Counted from the stretch's first letter, positions 1 through 10,009 are shown. The stretch is DNA of 64,000 bases from Chitinophaga sp. YR627 (GCF_900114995.1 NZ_FOUX01000001.1:744001-808000), one strand, 5' to 3'. The notes: generated by a model not told the origin, from the letters alone. Numbers and translations: made by a program.

Positions 1-2
1 TA

Positions 3-947
3 CTGACGATGCAGATGTACAGTGACTACAATGAGTGGTATAATAATTTCGTGCTGAATGCAAAGAAACTGGTTTCTGAATCAGCCGTCTATGCATCCGA
101 AGTGAAAAAGAAATTCCTCATCAATGGCGAAGGACTGGATGAACGTCATGCCTACAATATCAGTCAGCAGGATTCCGTGTCCTACTTCCTGGATTATCCG
201 GAGAATAGTCTGATACAGGGTGGTGTGGTATTCCCGACCAAAGGGGAAGTGAACTCCAAAAAGTATATCACAGAAGCTACCCGAAGATTCCTGCGGGAGA
301 CAGATTATGATATCCGCACACAGATCACCTCACTGGATAGCGCCTTCCGGCTGCGAGGTATCGCAAATGCCAATCTCTCTGAAACGGTGAAGGCACAGTT
401 GCCGGTGCCTGTTGGAGAAGACGTTGCCGACAGAATGCCACATAATGGGTTCAAATATTTTATGACAAGTGATGTTCCCGCGAATGTGGTCGCTGCTCAT
501 CCCGGACTGCTGCAATACACACTTGTACTGAATGCGGCAGAGTACAAACAGATGAACGATATCATTGCCTTTATGGCTGGTCAGAACCTGGCGCCGGATC
601 AGTCCTCTTTCAGAAAGAAACTGGTGACTAACTATATCAGCGTCCCCCGTCATCTGTTAGATCTTGATCTGTCGAAAAATGCGATCCGGTCTATGTCGCT
701 GACGGAATACTTTAAAACAGTGACCGGCTTCCCATTGCAACAAATGTCCTTTGACCGCTTTACAGTAGGCGATCTCAAAAAGGATAGCCGTATGCCTAAA
801 GCTGATTTTGAGAATTATATCCGATTCCTGATCCATTCAGGAGAGCAGATCAAGATCGCTACGCAGGTAGGACAACAGTTCATCTCCAACGGGAAGATCT
901 ACTACTACATCACAAGAGACAATTTCAGTACTGACACCACAAAGTAA
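3..947 (+). CDS. tssR: TssR, C-terminal part (T6SS subtype iii), cut by window edge
   Basis: The reading frame is open to the left edge, so this is the 3' part of a longer gene; the first ATG (position 9) is probably internal. The visible 312 residues are mostly charged and helical with no membrane segment. It lies 8 bases before tssH at the head of an otherwise complete Bacteroidetes T6SS operon. TssR is a large component found only in the Bacteroidetes (subtype iii) systems, where TssN/O/P/Q/R replace the TssJLM membrane complex. The TssR name rests on position and general character rather than on a diagnostic motif. It could instead be another subtype-iii-specific accessory component. Confidence 0.6.
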   Translation: MTMQMYSDYNEWYNNFVLNAKKLVSESAVYASEVKKKFLINGEGLDERHAYNISQQDSVSYFLDYPENSLIQGGVVFPTKGEVNSKKYITEATRRFLRETDYDIRTQITSLDSAFRLRGIANANLSETVKAQLPVPVGEDVADRMPHNGFKYFMTSDVPANVVAAHPGLLQYTLVLNAAEYKQMNDIIAFMAGQNLAPDQSSFRKKLVTNYISVPRHLLDLDLSKNAIRSMSLTEYFKTVTGFPLQQMSFDRFTVGDLKKDSRMPKADFENYIRFLIHSGEQIKIATQVGQQFISNGKIYYYITRDNFSTDTTK

Positions 948-955
948 ATAGCAGT

Positions 956-3427
956 ATGAACATTTCGAATAGTAATGAATCGGTGAAGATTGCCATCCGG
1001 ATCGCACAGTCCCTGGCAAAGGAATATCATAACGGTGAATTTACCCCCGCGCATCTGCTGAAAGCACTGATGCATAAAGAAGTAAGCCTCTACAGTTTTC
1101 TGGCTGCTATCAATAAAGATGCTACATACATCGCAGAATGGGCGGAAGTGCGCATCGAATCACTGGAGAAGACCGCACAGGTGATGGATGAAGTGAAAGG
1201 CAGTATGGAGATAGCGGCTGTGTTTGAAGAGGCTGACCATATCCGGCTGAAGATCGGGGCAGATCTGATCAATCCGGTTTGTGTACTGGCAGCACTCTGT
1301 AAACCCACTGTTGCCTTCTCTGTTGAGCAACTAAAATCCTTTCCGCTGAAGGAACGGGAGGTACTGGACGGTTTTATGCGGGATGAGGAGATCAGACAGG
1401 TGGTTGCACCGGTAAGCCAGACAGGTGAGAAAGCAACCATTACTTCTACCGCTGCTTTGTACAAATACTGTATTGATCGTCTGACGCCGGCACGTGAAGG
1501 CAAAACGGATCCGATCATCGGAAGAGACAGAGAACTGCGCATGATGATGGAAATACTGTGTCGCCGTACCAAACCGAATGTCATCATTACAGGCGACGCA
1601 GGCGTAGGGAAGACAGCACTGGTAGACGGATTCGCAGCAGATATCGTAGCGGGTGAAGTACCGGAACAACTGAAACATACGCAACTCTTCGAACTGGACC
1701 TGGGAGCGCTGATAGCTGGTGCTTCCTATAAGGGAGAAACAGAAGACCGTCTGAAGAACATTCTGAAAGAGATCAAACAGTTTGATAAAGCTGTCCTCTT
1801 TATCGATGAGATACATACCCTGCTGGATAGTAAAGGTCCGCTGGGAGCGGGTATCGGCAACCTTCTGAAACCGGAACTAGCCAGGGGAGAGATCACGGTG
1901 ATCGGCGCTACTACACTGGAAGAATACCGCAAATACATTGAACCGGAACAGGCATTCAGCAGAAGATTTGAAGTATTGCAGATCGGAGAGCCTACTGAAG
2001 CAGCCGCCATTCGGATGCTGGAGAAACTGAGTGAACGGTATGCCACTCATCACCAGTTACAGATACAGCCTGCTGCATTGGCTGATTGTGTACACCTGGC
2101 CAAGCGATATATGAAAGACCGCCGTTTACCGGATGCAGCTTTCGATCTGCTGGACCGTACACTGGCTGCCATCAAACTGATGAACGATACCAGCGCGAAA
2201 GTACTGGAAGACCTGCAACATGCCTTACAGGCATTGGTGTCAGCGGAAACACCTGTATCACTCAATGATTATCAGTGGTTGTATACACAATTGCAGGACA
2301 AGGTAAGTCCGGTACTGCTGGGACAACTACAGGACGAAACGGCTGTCGCTGGTTTTGAGACAAACGCACAATACCAGGAATACCTGGAAAGAACACTGAC
2401 TGCCTTACAACAGCTCGCGACAATACCGGTGCAGGAAGTCAGCGGACATGAAATAGCGGCTATCGTCTCTTATAAGACCGGTATCCCCCTGGGTAAGATT
2501 CAGGCAGGGGAAAGGGAAAAACTACTGAATATGGTGCCTTTCCTGAAGAATAGGGTCGTAGGACAGGACCATGCACTCAGGGTAGTGGCAGATGCCATTC
2601 TCGAATCCCGGAGCGGACTGAATAAAAAAGGACAACCTATTGGTTCCTTCTTTCTCCTGGGACCTACCGGTACAGGCAAGACAGAACTGGCGAAGTCTAT
2701 CGCAGAGTTCCTCTTCAATGATGAAAAAGCCATGATCCGTTTTGATATGTCCGAGTTCAAAGAAGAACATTCGGCAGCCCTGCTGTATGGCGCTCCTCCG
2801 GGATATGTGGGCTACGAGGAAGGCGGACTGCTGGTCAACAAGATCAGACAACAGCCATATACCGTACTGCTGTTTGATGAAATAGAAAAAGCGCATCCTT
2901 CTGTATTTGACACTTTCCTCCAGATACTTGATGAAGGACATATGCATGATCGTCTGGGTAAAGAAGGTGACTTCTCCAATAGTCTGATCCTGTTCACTTC
3001 GAATATCGGTAGCGAACAGATAGCAGCACAGATCAGCAGGGGAGAGATTCCCGCTTCACAGCAACTGCTGGAGATCATGTCTCCTTATTTCCGGCCTGAA
3101 TTCCTGGCCCGTTTGTCAGAGATCGTGCCCTTCGCACCGATCAGTGAACAGAACGTGGTACGCATCTTCGAAATGCAACTGCATAGTCTGACGCAGGCTT
3201 TACAACAACAGGGCATCCGGCTGCAGGTAGAAGAAGATGCAGCGCGTATGCTTGCATTAGGAGGATTCAATCCGAAGTATGGCGCCAGACAGTTATCAGG
3301 TGTCATCCGGAATGAACTGCGAAGACCCATCTCCCGGTTTATTATCGCTGGAGATGTAAAGAAAGGACAGGAGATCAGGGTGGGCAGACATACAGCTGAA
3401 GAGAAGCTGGAATGGAGCATACAATAA
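956..3427 (+). CDS. tssH: TssH (ClpV) T6SS disassembly ATPase
   Basis: An 823-residue ClpB/ClpV-type AAA+ protein. An N-terminal Clp repeat domain (about residues 1-150) precedes two ATPase modules. The first has Walker A GDAGVGKT at 213-220 and Walker B FIDE at 282-285; the second has Walker A GPTGTGKT at 569-576 and Walker B LFDE. The C-terminal ClpB D2-small domain is present. In T6SS this hexamer recycles the contracted TssB/TssC sheath in the cytoplasm. Its place directly before tssB and tssC separates it from housekeeping ClpB. It starts 8 bases after the tssR stop. Length is normal for ClpV. Confidence 0.93.
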   Translation: MNISNSNESVKIAIRIAQSLAKEYHNGEFTPAHLLKALMHKEVSLYSFLAAINKDATYIAEWAEVRIESLEKTAQVMDEVKGSMEIAAVFEEADHIRLKIGADLINPVCVLAALCKPTVAFSVEQLKSFPLKEREVLDGFMRDEEIRQVVAPVSQTGEKATITSTAALYKYCIDRLTPAREGKTDPIIGRDRELRMMMEILCRRTKPNVIITGDAGVGKTALVDGFAADIVAGEVPEQLKHTQLFELDLGALIAGASYKGETEDRLKNILKEIKQFDKAVLFIDEIHTLLDSKGPLGAGIGNLLKPELARGEITVIGATTLEEYRKYIEPEQAFSRRFEVLQIGEPTEAAAIRMLEKLSERYATHHQLQIQPAALADCVHLAKRYMKDRRLPDAAFDLLDRTLAAIKLMNDTSAKVLEDLQHALQALVSAETPVSLNDYQWLYTQLQDKVSPVLLGQLQDETAVAGFETNAQYQEYLERTLTALQQLATIPVQEVSGHEIAAIVSYKTGIPLGKIQAGEREKLLNMVPFLKNRVVGQDHALRVVADAILESRSGLNKKGQPIGSFFLLGPTGTGKTELAKSIAEFLFNDEKAMIRFDMSEFKEEHSAALLYGAPPGYVGYEEGGLLVNKIRQQPYTVLLFDEIEKAHPSVFDTFLQILDEGHMHDRLGKEGDFSNSLILFTSNIGSEQIAAQISRGEIPASQQLLEIMSPYFRPEFLARLSEIVPFAPISEQNVVRIFEMQLHSLTQALQQQGIRLQVEEDAARMLALGGFNPKYGARQLSGVIRNELRRPISRFIIAGDVKKGQEIRVGRHTAEEKLEWSIQ

Positions 3428-3458
3428 CACGTAATCATCACTTGTAAATAATAATACC

Positions 3459-3905
3459 ATGTTTAACTACGAAATAGGCGGCAACGAAAGAAAGATCGAC
3501 ACCTCGGAGGCATTTGCTGACATTGCCTACAATAAGACACTTTTTGTACAAAAGCTCACGGATAATGACCCGATCAGACCGGAGAAAGTGGAAGGACTGA
3601 AGACAGTACAGGAAGTATTCAATCACTACAAACCGAATGTGAATGTGGAGTTTGAACGCTATGACGGTTCTTTTGCCAATGAGAACCTGCAGTTCAATAA
3701 CCTGGGCGACTTCTCCATTAAGAGTATTGTGGGACAAAGCCAGCATCTCAACAATGTGAGCATTGAAAAAGAAATGTCAATGAGTGTGATAAAACAGCTG
3801 AAGTCGAATAAGACCTTAAAGACAACACTGGACAACGAGGAGACAAAGAACGCATTTATCAGTGCGCTCAAAAATTTCATCACCGAACTGGAAGACAATA
3901 AATAA
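3459..3905 (+). CDS. tssB: TssB, T6SS contractile sheath small subunit
   Basis: This 148-residue acidic protein sits directly before tssC. TssB and TssC intertwine to form the contractile sheath around the Hcp tube. The N-terminal stretch ending in NVNVEFERYDG and the DFSIKSIVG stretch agree with the TssB/VipA pattern in which a conserved core carries a helix that contacts ClpV. It is 26 bases upstream of tssC, as in nearly all T6SS clusters, and the size is slightly below the proteobacterial norm of about 160-170, as expected for the Bacteroidetes branch. Confidence 0.88.
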   Translation: MFNYEIGGNERKIDTSEAFADIAYNKTLFVQKLTDNDPIRPEKVEGLKTVQEVFNHYKPNVNVEFERYDGSFANENLQFNNLGDFSIKSIVGQSQHLNNVSIEKEMSMSVIKQLKSNKTLKTTLDNEETKNAFISALKNFITELEDNK

Positions 3906-3930
3906 CCGGCACATCGTGCTATAAAAATAA

Positions 3931-5307
3931 ATGGATATGGCAAGTACCGAAAAACAACAGGCGGCCGGTGTTCAAACCGCTGAGAAAGCAGTAAAGGCCG
4001 AACTGTCCCTGGCAGAAAGCCTGGAAAAACTGGCCCGTGTGGGTGGCATCGATCTGCTGGAAACAGCAATTGATGGTTTACAGAACCTGAACCCTGACAG
4101 AAAAGCCAGGAAACAGATCTTTCTCACAGGTAATGAGAAACGCAGGGAACGTGAAGAACTGAAAAAGAAGATCCGCCTCTGGATAGATATCCTGGAGAAT
4201 GCAGACTCTGTAGCTACCATGATAGAACGTAGCAACGAGCGCTTACAGGTAGCAGAAGAGAACATCAATAAGAATATCGGTATCGCCCTGAAAGCGACCC
4301 GTGAACTGGAACAATCTTACCGTGCAGTGAACCTGTTCTATCAGAATACGGAGGCTGATAAACTGAAGAATGTGGTACTGCTGAATGCTTCTCAGGAGCA
4401 GATACAGGATCTGGATAATCCCCGTTTCATCGAATATGTAAATGATGAACTGAAGCAGAAATATGACCGTCTGGATCTGCGGGAGAACTATTCCCTGCTG
4501 GTAGTACCTGGTTATATGGGTTCCAATAAAGTAGTGGAGAAGTGGGCAGCTATTGCCTATAGGCATAAAGCCATGCTGATCACAGACTTTGCTGATCTGG
4601 ATCATCCGGATGATGTGATCGACCTGTTCACAGAAGCCAATCTTACCGGTGGCGACGCCTACAGATCAAACGTAATTATGACCTGCAACTGGCTGATCGG
4701 CCGTGGTAAAGTGCAGGAAGTCGGAGAAAACGATGACCTGACTGTACCCGGTTCGGCAGCACTGGCAGGCAAAATGTACCATACCCTCATGTCGCAGGTA
4801 ACGGCTGGTAAGAAACATGGTTCTATGAACGATGTGGATGGCGTACGCTTCGAACTGAAGAAGAGCGAGATCTCCCATCTCGAAAGACTGGGTCTGGTAC
4901 CGATGGTAAATGAGTACGGGAAGGTGATGGCTTTCTCTGCCAAGACCCTCTTCAACGGCGATAACATCGGTTTGCAAACCTATTCTGTCGTAAGGGTATT
5001 TGACTACATCACCAAAGTGCTCTTTGACTTCCTCAACAGACGCGCGTTTGAAAACTGGACATCCAAGACAGAAAAAGACCTGCGTGGACAGATCGTTAAA
5101 TTCCTGGACAGGATACAGGGGCCAGACCGCCTGATCGAACATTTTAAGATCATGCGTTTTGAAAGAGATGAAGTACAGAAGGATACCATCCACCTGGATA
5201 TTCATATCACGCCTTATTTCCCGGCCAAGAGTTTTGTGGTAAAACTCGATGGCTATAAAGGGGAAGACGAAGCCACCACCTGGGCATCAGAATATGCACA
5301 ACAATAA
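3931..5307 (+). CDS. tssC: TssC, T6SS contractile sheath large subunit
   Basis: A 458-residue protein following tssB. The first 110 residues are Ala/Glu/Lys-rich and helical. The remainder has the TssC/VipB layout: a central part around residues 190-260 (LLVVPGYMGS and WAAIAYRHKAMLITDF) and a C-terminal core (YFPAKSFVVKLDG) near the sheath-handshake region. ATG 3931 is used; a second in-frame ATG two codons later (3937) is equally possible. With TssB it builds the sheath whose contraction drives the Hcp tube outward. Confidence 0.92.
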   Translation: MDMASTEKQQAAGVQTAEKAVKAELSLAESLEKLARVGGIDLLETAIDGLQNLNPDRKARKQIFLTGNEKRREREELKKKIRLWIDILENADSVATMIERSNERLQVAEENINKNIGIALKATRELEQSYRAVNLFYQNTEADKLKNVVLLNASQEQIQDLDNPRFIEYVNDELKQKYDRLDLRENYSLLVVPGYMGSNKVVEKWAAIAYRHKAMLITDFADLDHPDDVIDLFTEANLTGGDAYRSNVIMTCNWLIGRGKVQEVGENDDLTVPGSAALAGKMYHTLMSQVTAGKKHGSMNDVDGVRFELKKSEISHLERLGLVPMVNEYGKVMAFSAKTLFNGDNIGLQTYSVVRVFDYITKVLFDFLNRRAFENWTSKTEKDLRGQIVKFLDRIQGPDRLIEHFKIMRFERDEVQKDTIHLDIHITPYFPAKSFVVKLDGYKGEDEATTWASEYAQQ

Positions 5308-5349
5308 TAAACAAACCATCAAAACATAAACTTTTAAAAAATTACAGTT

Positions 5350-5742
5350 ATGGCCTTCAAAGCAACATTAACCTTCTCTGGTAAACAATATGATGTATTA
5401 CAGTGCTCCTATTCCATGTATCGCGATGTGGACCTGAAAGGCAGACCTACTTCCGGTGTGTACGGTGGTAAGATCGATGTGGAAGTTGAATCCAATCAGG
5501 ATACTTCGATCATCGAAAGTATGGTAAATAACCAGTTTAAGCCGGTGAACGGCAGCATCACCATCAAGAAACAGGATGAAGATGCCAAAATGAAAGAGAT
5601 CACCTTTTCCGATGCATATATCGTTAGCTTCTCTGAAGGTATGAATGCTTACAGTGATAGTCCGATGACGGTCAGCTTTCAGATCTCTGCCCGTCAGATC
5701 AAGATGGGTAATGCAGATCATGAGAACGACTGGCCTAAGTAG
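5350..5742 (+). CDS. tssD: TssD (Hcp), T6SS inner tube protein
   Basis: A 130-residue all-beta protein that starts MAFKATLTFSG and has the typical size and beta-strand pattern of Bacteroidetes TssD/Hcp. Hexameric rings of it stack into the expelled tube. It is preceded by an A+T-rich stretch (5308-5349) and followed by a strong hairpin (5767-5794). This fits a gene whose transcript may be held at higher abundance than its operon neighbours, as the structural tube protein is needed in large amounts. No C-terminal toxin extension is present, so it is a plain structural Hcp. Confidence 0.88.
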   Translation: MAFKATLTFSGKQYDVLQCSYSMYRDVDLKGRPTSGVYGGKIDVEVESNQDTSIIESMVNNQFKPVNGSITIKKQDEDAKMKEITFSDAYIVSFSEGMNAYSDSPMTVSFQISARQIKMGNADHENDWPK

Positions 5743-5766
5743 TCGTCCGTTTAACCATGGTAAATA

Positions 5767-5794
5767 CGCCTGCGGAACGTTTGTTCCGTGGGCG
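5767..5794 (+). terminator. Hairpin between tssD and tssE
   Basis: A 12-bp stem (arms 5767-5778 and 5783-5794; ten Watson-Crick and two G-T pairs) closes on a four-base loop GTTT. No clear T-run follows, only TTCTCC. It could be a partial terminator or a 3' stabiliser that raises Hcp output relative to the downstream baseplate genes. The hairpin is seen; its function is inferred. Confidence 0.5.
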
Positions 5795-5811
5795 TTCTCC
5801 GGAAACATTAA

Positions 5812-6255
5812 ATGTCGGATATGTCAGACTTACTATATCAGAAACCTTTCCGTCTCAGGAACATTTTCGCAGGCAAAGAGCTTGATATTACAGATACCGG
5901 CCGTTCTATTTCACAGCACATTGAACTGATCATTTTTACCAGGTATGGCGAGCATCGCCATAATGAGGATTATGGTTGCGAGATATGGGACCTTGATTTT
6001 GAACTGGTGGTCAGCGAGCGGATATGGGAAGAAAAGTTCCGTCAGTCCTTACAGCGTTCCATTATGCGGGATGAACCACGACTGGATCGCATCGCTGTAG
6101 ATGTGAAAATGAGTGAAGTAGAGAAGCTTTTTTTTGGAAAGAATATCTCTGAGATAAAGAAGAAAGTAGAGATCACCGTTACCGGTATTGTCCAGTCAAC
6201 AGGTGAACATTACAGTTTTAATACAGCGTTGTTTTTAAGTCCGCTGTGCAGTTAG
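5812..6255 (+). CDS. tssE: TssE, T6SS baseplate gp25-like protein
   Basis: A 147-residue protein with the gp25/TssE pattern: an N-terminal AGKELDITDTGRSI segment, then EDYGCEIWDLDFE, which corresponds to the conserved region around the EPR-type wedge motif. Here the sequence reads MRDEPRLD, retaining the E-P-R triad (about residues 83-88). TssE initiates sheath assembly on the baseplate. It lies between hcp and tssF, the usual order. ATG 5812 is taken; the in-frame ATG at 5821 is an alternative. Confidence 0.85.
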   Translation: MSDMSDLLYQKPFRLRNIFAGKELDITDTGRSISQHIELIIFTRYGEHRHNEDYGCEIWDLDFELVVSERIWEEKFRQSLQRSIMRDEPRLDRIAVDVKMSEVEKLFFGKNISEIKKKVEITVTGIVQSTGEHYSFNTALFLSPLCS

Positions 6256-6277
6256 TCACCATTACCCGCTAGTGAAA

Positions 6278-8122
6278 ATGAACGAACTATTTTATTCTTC
6301 AAAAGACGAGATCAGGAACAGGGTGCTGAAACATGCACGCGAGTACTGGGGACTTGCTGCTACGACTGATTTTGATCCGCTGGTAAAACTGCTGATAGAA
6401 GCCCTGAGTACAGAATTGTTCAATATCTCCAATGAGGTGAGCAATTTGCAGAACCGTATGGTAGATAAGATCTCCGGTATCCTGGCGCCTGATACATTGA
6501 TATCAGCACTTCCCGCACATGCTATCCTGCACGCAAGACCAGTGGAAAGTGTAGAGACGATCGACGAAAAGAGCCGCTTTTATTATGGGAGGCGAATGGT
6601 CGATAAAGAAGAGAACAACCGTGAAGTGACGATGGACCTGTTTTTTAGTCCGTTACAGGCGGTGAAGCTCTTTAATGCAAACGTGGCTTATATCGCAACA
6701 GGAAATAACCTGTTTCAGGTGGATGATCAGCAGCAACGCTCTTTATTGGCACAGGCAAAGCCGGAGCAGCAGCTGGCGGTTAACAGCTTTTACGTAGGGG
6801 TAAAGATACCGGGAGGACTGACGTCTGTCAATGGCATGACGTTTTACTTTGACTGGAAGAATTATCAGGTAGAGCGGCAGACCTATGACCTGCTGTCATT
6901 TGCCGAATGGTCTGTACAGGGACAGGTATTGAAAGTGGCGCAGGATAGGTTTTATGACGCTCTGGCGACTGGCATACGTTCTCCGTTTGAAGAACGGGAG
7001 ATACTGAATATACTCCTGCGGGATGTAAGCGCGTATTACAGGGATCGTTTTTATACACTGATAGATGTCCGGGAGGCCCCATTATTAGAATCTTATCCGG
7101 CGGCTTTTACGACTGTATTTACGGCTAATAGTCTGGAATCTTTGAAAGAGGAACTGCTCTGGATAAAGATCCTGGTACCTGCCACCATTCATCAGCATAT
7201 GCTCAATGAATTGTCTGTATCCATCAATGCTTTTCCAGTAGTGAATAAGAAACGGCATGACAGCAAGAACAGGTTAAAGATCATGACGGATATCATTCCG
7301 CTGAAAATGGCAGACCATGAGCAGTTTTTGAGTGTTGATAGTCTGAAGGATAATATGGGTAACCGCTATACGGAAATTCCGCAGGGCTATAATGATGAAA
7401 GAAGTGCGGGTTTGTTCTCCGTACGCTACGGTGGAACAGAGCGGTTTGACAAACGGAATGCAAGAGAAGTACTGGACTATCTGTTTGAATTGCTGCGGGA
7501 TGAAAAAGCTGCATTCGCTGCTTATGGAACCGACTTTCTGAATACGGCACTGAAGGAGCTGGAACAGAATATCTCCATGATCGCACAAAAGACCGGCGGA
7601 CAACAGAACAGTGTCCGCGAGCTGCTGAATTACATCGTATTCAAACCCCTGGATCAGGCGGATATTTTATTCCTGGAGTACTGGACTACCAATGCGGAGC
7701 TGGCGAATAATATCAGATCCGGCAGTCGTTTACAGCCCTTTGAAAGTGCCAGGATACAGGCAGATAGCCTATTTCTGCTGAGTACGACCCAGGGAGGACG
7801 CTCCCGTTTGAGTGCGGCTAACAGGGTGAGGGCTTATAAGTACGGCCTGACAACAGGTGACAGGATCGTTACACAGACGGATATCATCAATTTCTGTCAC
7901 TGGGAATTTGGTAGTCATATCACTGGGGTGGAGATCAGGAAAGGACTGGTGAAATCACCCAAACCGAAAGATGGATTTGTGAGAACAGTGGACCTGATAC
8001 TGACACCTGCAGCAGGCAATAAACTGAAAGCAGAGGAATGGAATGCCTTGCTGGAACTGGCCCGTACAAAATTACAGACGCGTAGTACCATGCATTTACA
8101 CTATAGATTAATGCTGGCATAA
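6278..8122 (+). CDS. tssF: TssF, T6SS baseplate wedge protein
   Basis: A 614-residue protein in the tssE-tssF-tssG order typical of T6SS. The N-terminal region includes YWGLAATTDFDPLVKLLIEA and NLQNRMVDKISGILAP, the recognisable TssF/VasA opening in which an early helical part contacts TssE/TssG. The length matches the family (about 580-620). I use ATG 6278; a GTG two codons upstream (6272) is in frame but less likely. The next gene starts 10 bases after the stop. TssF with TssG forms the baseplate wedge at the inner membrane. Confidence 0.88.
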   Translation: MNELFYSSKDEIRNRVLKHAREYWGLAATTDFDPLVKLLIEALSTELFNISNEVSNLQNRMVDKISGILAPDTLISALPAHAILHARPVESVETIDEKSRFYYGRRMVDKEENNREVTMDLFFSPLQAVKLFNANVAYIATGNNLFQVDDQQQRSLLAQAKPEQQLAVNSFYVGVKIPGGLTSVNGMTFYFDWKNYQVERQTYDLLSFAEWSVQGQVLKVAQDRFYDALATGIRSPFEEREILNILLRDVSAYYRDRFYTLIDVREAPLLESYPAAFTTVFTANSLESLKEELLWIKILVPATIHQHMLNELSVSINAFPVVNKKRHDSKNRLKIMTDIIPLKMADHEQFLSVDSLKDNMGNRYTEIPQGYNDERSAGLFSVRYGGTERFDKRNAREVLDYLFELLRDEKAAFAAYGTDFLNTALKELEQNISMIAQKTGGQQNSVRELLNYIVFKPLDQADILFLEYWTTNAELANNIRSGSRLQPFESARIQADSLFLLSTTQGGRSRLSAANRVRAYKYGLTTGDRIVTQTDIINFCHWEFGSHITGVEIRKGLVKSPKPKDGFVRTVDLILTPAAGNKLKAEEWNALLELARTKLQTRSTMHLHYRLMLA

Positions 8123-8132
8123 AGGAGAAGCG

Positions 8133-9074
8133 ATGAAAGAAGCACTGCATATCATCAACGAACTGGATACGGATTTTAAAGCGACGGTGAAAGTGGCCGA
8201 ATTGCTCGAGAACGGGATCATCGGTACTGATCAGGTAGCGGTACTACCGGTTGGTCCGCAACGAAGCGCGTATGCAAAAGACATCCACGGTTATCAGACA
8301 GGGTATTCGGATAGCCTTTTGAAAGAGAGGCTGATCGTAGAGATCAATCGGGAGGGCCTGTATGATATGCTGCCCGAAGGATTGTTCCATGTAGCACCGG
8401 TCAGAAGTTCAGGTTTATCCGAAGTGGAAATGATGGCCGATGTACAACTACGCAGGAATGAAGAGAAGGACGCAAGAAAATTCTTTATGCCTTTTGAGAC
8501 GGAGCTGAATCACCTGCGCATTCTCCTGGAATGGTATGAGAATCGGCTGGATAAGAAGACGGCTTATCATGATCTCTCCATGATCTTCGGTGCGGAGTGG
8601 GATGAGTTTAATCTGCTGGACAATGATCAGCGGATTATCTGGATGCATCTGTTACCGGCTATACAACAACGCCGGAATGATACGGTATTTATGGGAGACC
8701 TGTTGTCCGTGTTGTTTGATATCCCGGTGCGTGTAAGTGTGAATCCTGCGGCCATTATACAAATGGCGGTAGCAGATGATATGCGTTGTAAAGTGGGCAA
8801 TGGTGCTGCACTGGGTGCTGACATGGTGATCGGGAACAGCTTTGTCAGCGAAGGAGAAGAAATGAAGATCAGTATAGGACCTGCTGCAAGTGAAAAGCTA
8901 CTGGCTTTTCTGCCCGGCAAACGTTATGCGAAACTGATCGATATAGTGACCGCTTACCTGGTGCCAATAGAAACAACCGTGCATGTAGAATTAATTACAG
9001 GTGAGGCTGACCGGAAAGGATCATTGGGGAATGACAGCGCCAATACCTTCCTGGGATTTACAGTATACCTGTAA
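8133..9074 (+). CDS. tssG: TssG, T6SS baseplate protein
   Basis: A 313-residue protein directly after tssF (10-base gap). Its C-terminal third has the VIGNSFVSEGEEMKISIGP and LVPIETTVHVEL segments seen in TssG/VasB proteins, where two transthyretin-like domains bind TssK. Length fits the family (about 300-340). Identification combines position with general pattern; no single catalytic motif is expected. Confidence 0.82.
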   Translation: MKEALHIINELDTDFKATVKVAELLENGIIGTDQVAVLPVGPQRSAYAKDIHGYQTGYSDSLLKERLIVEINREGLYDMLPEGLFHVAPVRSSGLSEVEMMADVQLRRNEEKDARKFFMPFETELNHLRILLEWYENRLDKKTAYHDLSMIFGAEWDEFNLLDNDQRIIWMHLLPAIQQRRNDTVFMGDLLSVLFDIPVRVSVNPAAIIQMAVADDMRCKVGNGAALGADMVIGNSFVSEGEEMKISIGPAASEKLLAFLPGKRYAKLIDIVTAYLVPIETTVHVELITGEADRKGSLGNDSANTFLGFTVYL

Positions 9075-9100
9075 GCAGCCCAACATAAAAGTTACAGATA

Positions 9101-9994
9101 ATGGACGTACAACAATTTTTTATGCGATACCTGCTCTTACCGCTCATAGCGGTGGTATCGGCAACAATACTCATTGTTGTCAATAAGAAGAACAAGTTTA
9201 TCAATAACAAAAAGCTGATCACCGCCATCCTGGTGATGGGACTGGTGTTAGCTATACCAGGGTTACTGGGCTTACTCGGACTGGATTATATGCCCTGGGG
9301 CTACATCCTTAGTATGCTTTATTTTATAGCAACAGGCTGTGTGTTTGTTTACCTTATGACAAGATATTATGTCAATGAATTGCATGACCGACGGCCTATT
9401 CTTGTAGTTGCTTTACTGATATCCTGTCTGCTGGGATTTTACCTGTACCGGACCATATTTGATTTTTTAAGTAAAGAGCAGATAGGCAGCTGGGCCGCTA
9501 CCAGCACTTTCAGTTTTATGTTGCCGGTGTTGTTCTGGTGGAGTTATATCGCTTTGCTGAATATCCCCGCAGAGATCTACAAGGTATGGCAGTATCCTTT
9601 GCTGCCGGTCAGTCTGGATATGGAGCACCTGGACTTTAACAGGATGCTCGTACTTGAACTGGAAGTATTCAAACATACCCGTGATGCAGAACCGATTAAA
9701 GTAAAGGTAAAAGCGCCGGAGAATATGCTTTTTGGCAACTGGTTCTATAAGTTTATTGAAGACTATAATCTGAAGTTTCCCAAACAGCCGGTGAGTTATC
9801 TGGCTACGGAAGACGAGCCTTATAAATGGATCTTCTTTATCAGAACATCCGTGTTCAAACGAAACATTTTCATTGATCCGGATCTGGATATCAAACAGAA
9901 CGGTATTACGGAAAAGGTGACCATTCACGCCAAACGGGTGACTGAGAATATTGCCAGACCAGTTGTAACAGGAGATGAATCCATATTTATCTGA
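9101..9994 (+). CDS. tssN: TssN, membrane component of subtype iii T6SS
   Basis: A 297-residue protein with about five hydrophobic segments in the first 155 residues (about 8-26, 40-60, 66-86, 98-117 and 130-152), followed by a soluble C-terminal domain of about 140 residues. TssN is confined to Bacteroidetes T6SS and is thought to belong to the membrane complex that replaces TssJLM. Its place between tssG and tssK supports the call. The soluble part, with the motif IFFIRTSVF, would face one side of the inner membrane; the topology was not computed. Confidence 0.8.
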   Translation: MDVQQFFMRYLLLPLIAVVSATILIVVNKKNKFINNKKLITAILVMGLVLAIPGLLGLLGLDYMPWGYILSMLYFIATGCVFVYLMTRYYVNELHDRRPILVVALLISCLLGFYLYRTIFDFLSKEQIGSWAATSTFSFMLPVLFWWSYIALLNIPAEIYKVWQYPLLPVSLDMEHLDFNRMLVLELEVFKHTRDAEPIKVKVKAPENMLFGNWFYKFIEDYNLKFPKQPVSYLATEDEPYKWIFFIRTSVFKRNIFIDPDLDIKQNGITEKVTIHAKRVTENIARPVVTGDESIFI

Positions 9995-10009
9995 TTAAAA
10001 TAATGTGCA

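Noticed and set aside
4666..5205. Minus-strand open frame of 179 codons inside tssC
   Set aside because: Antisense shadow of a well-supported gene; no signal of its own.
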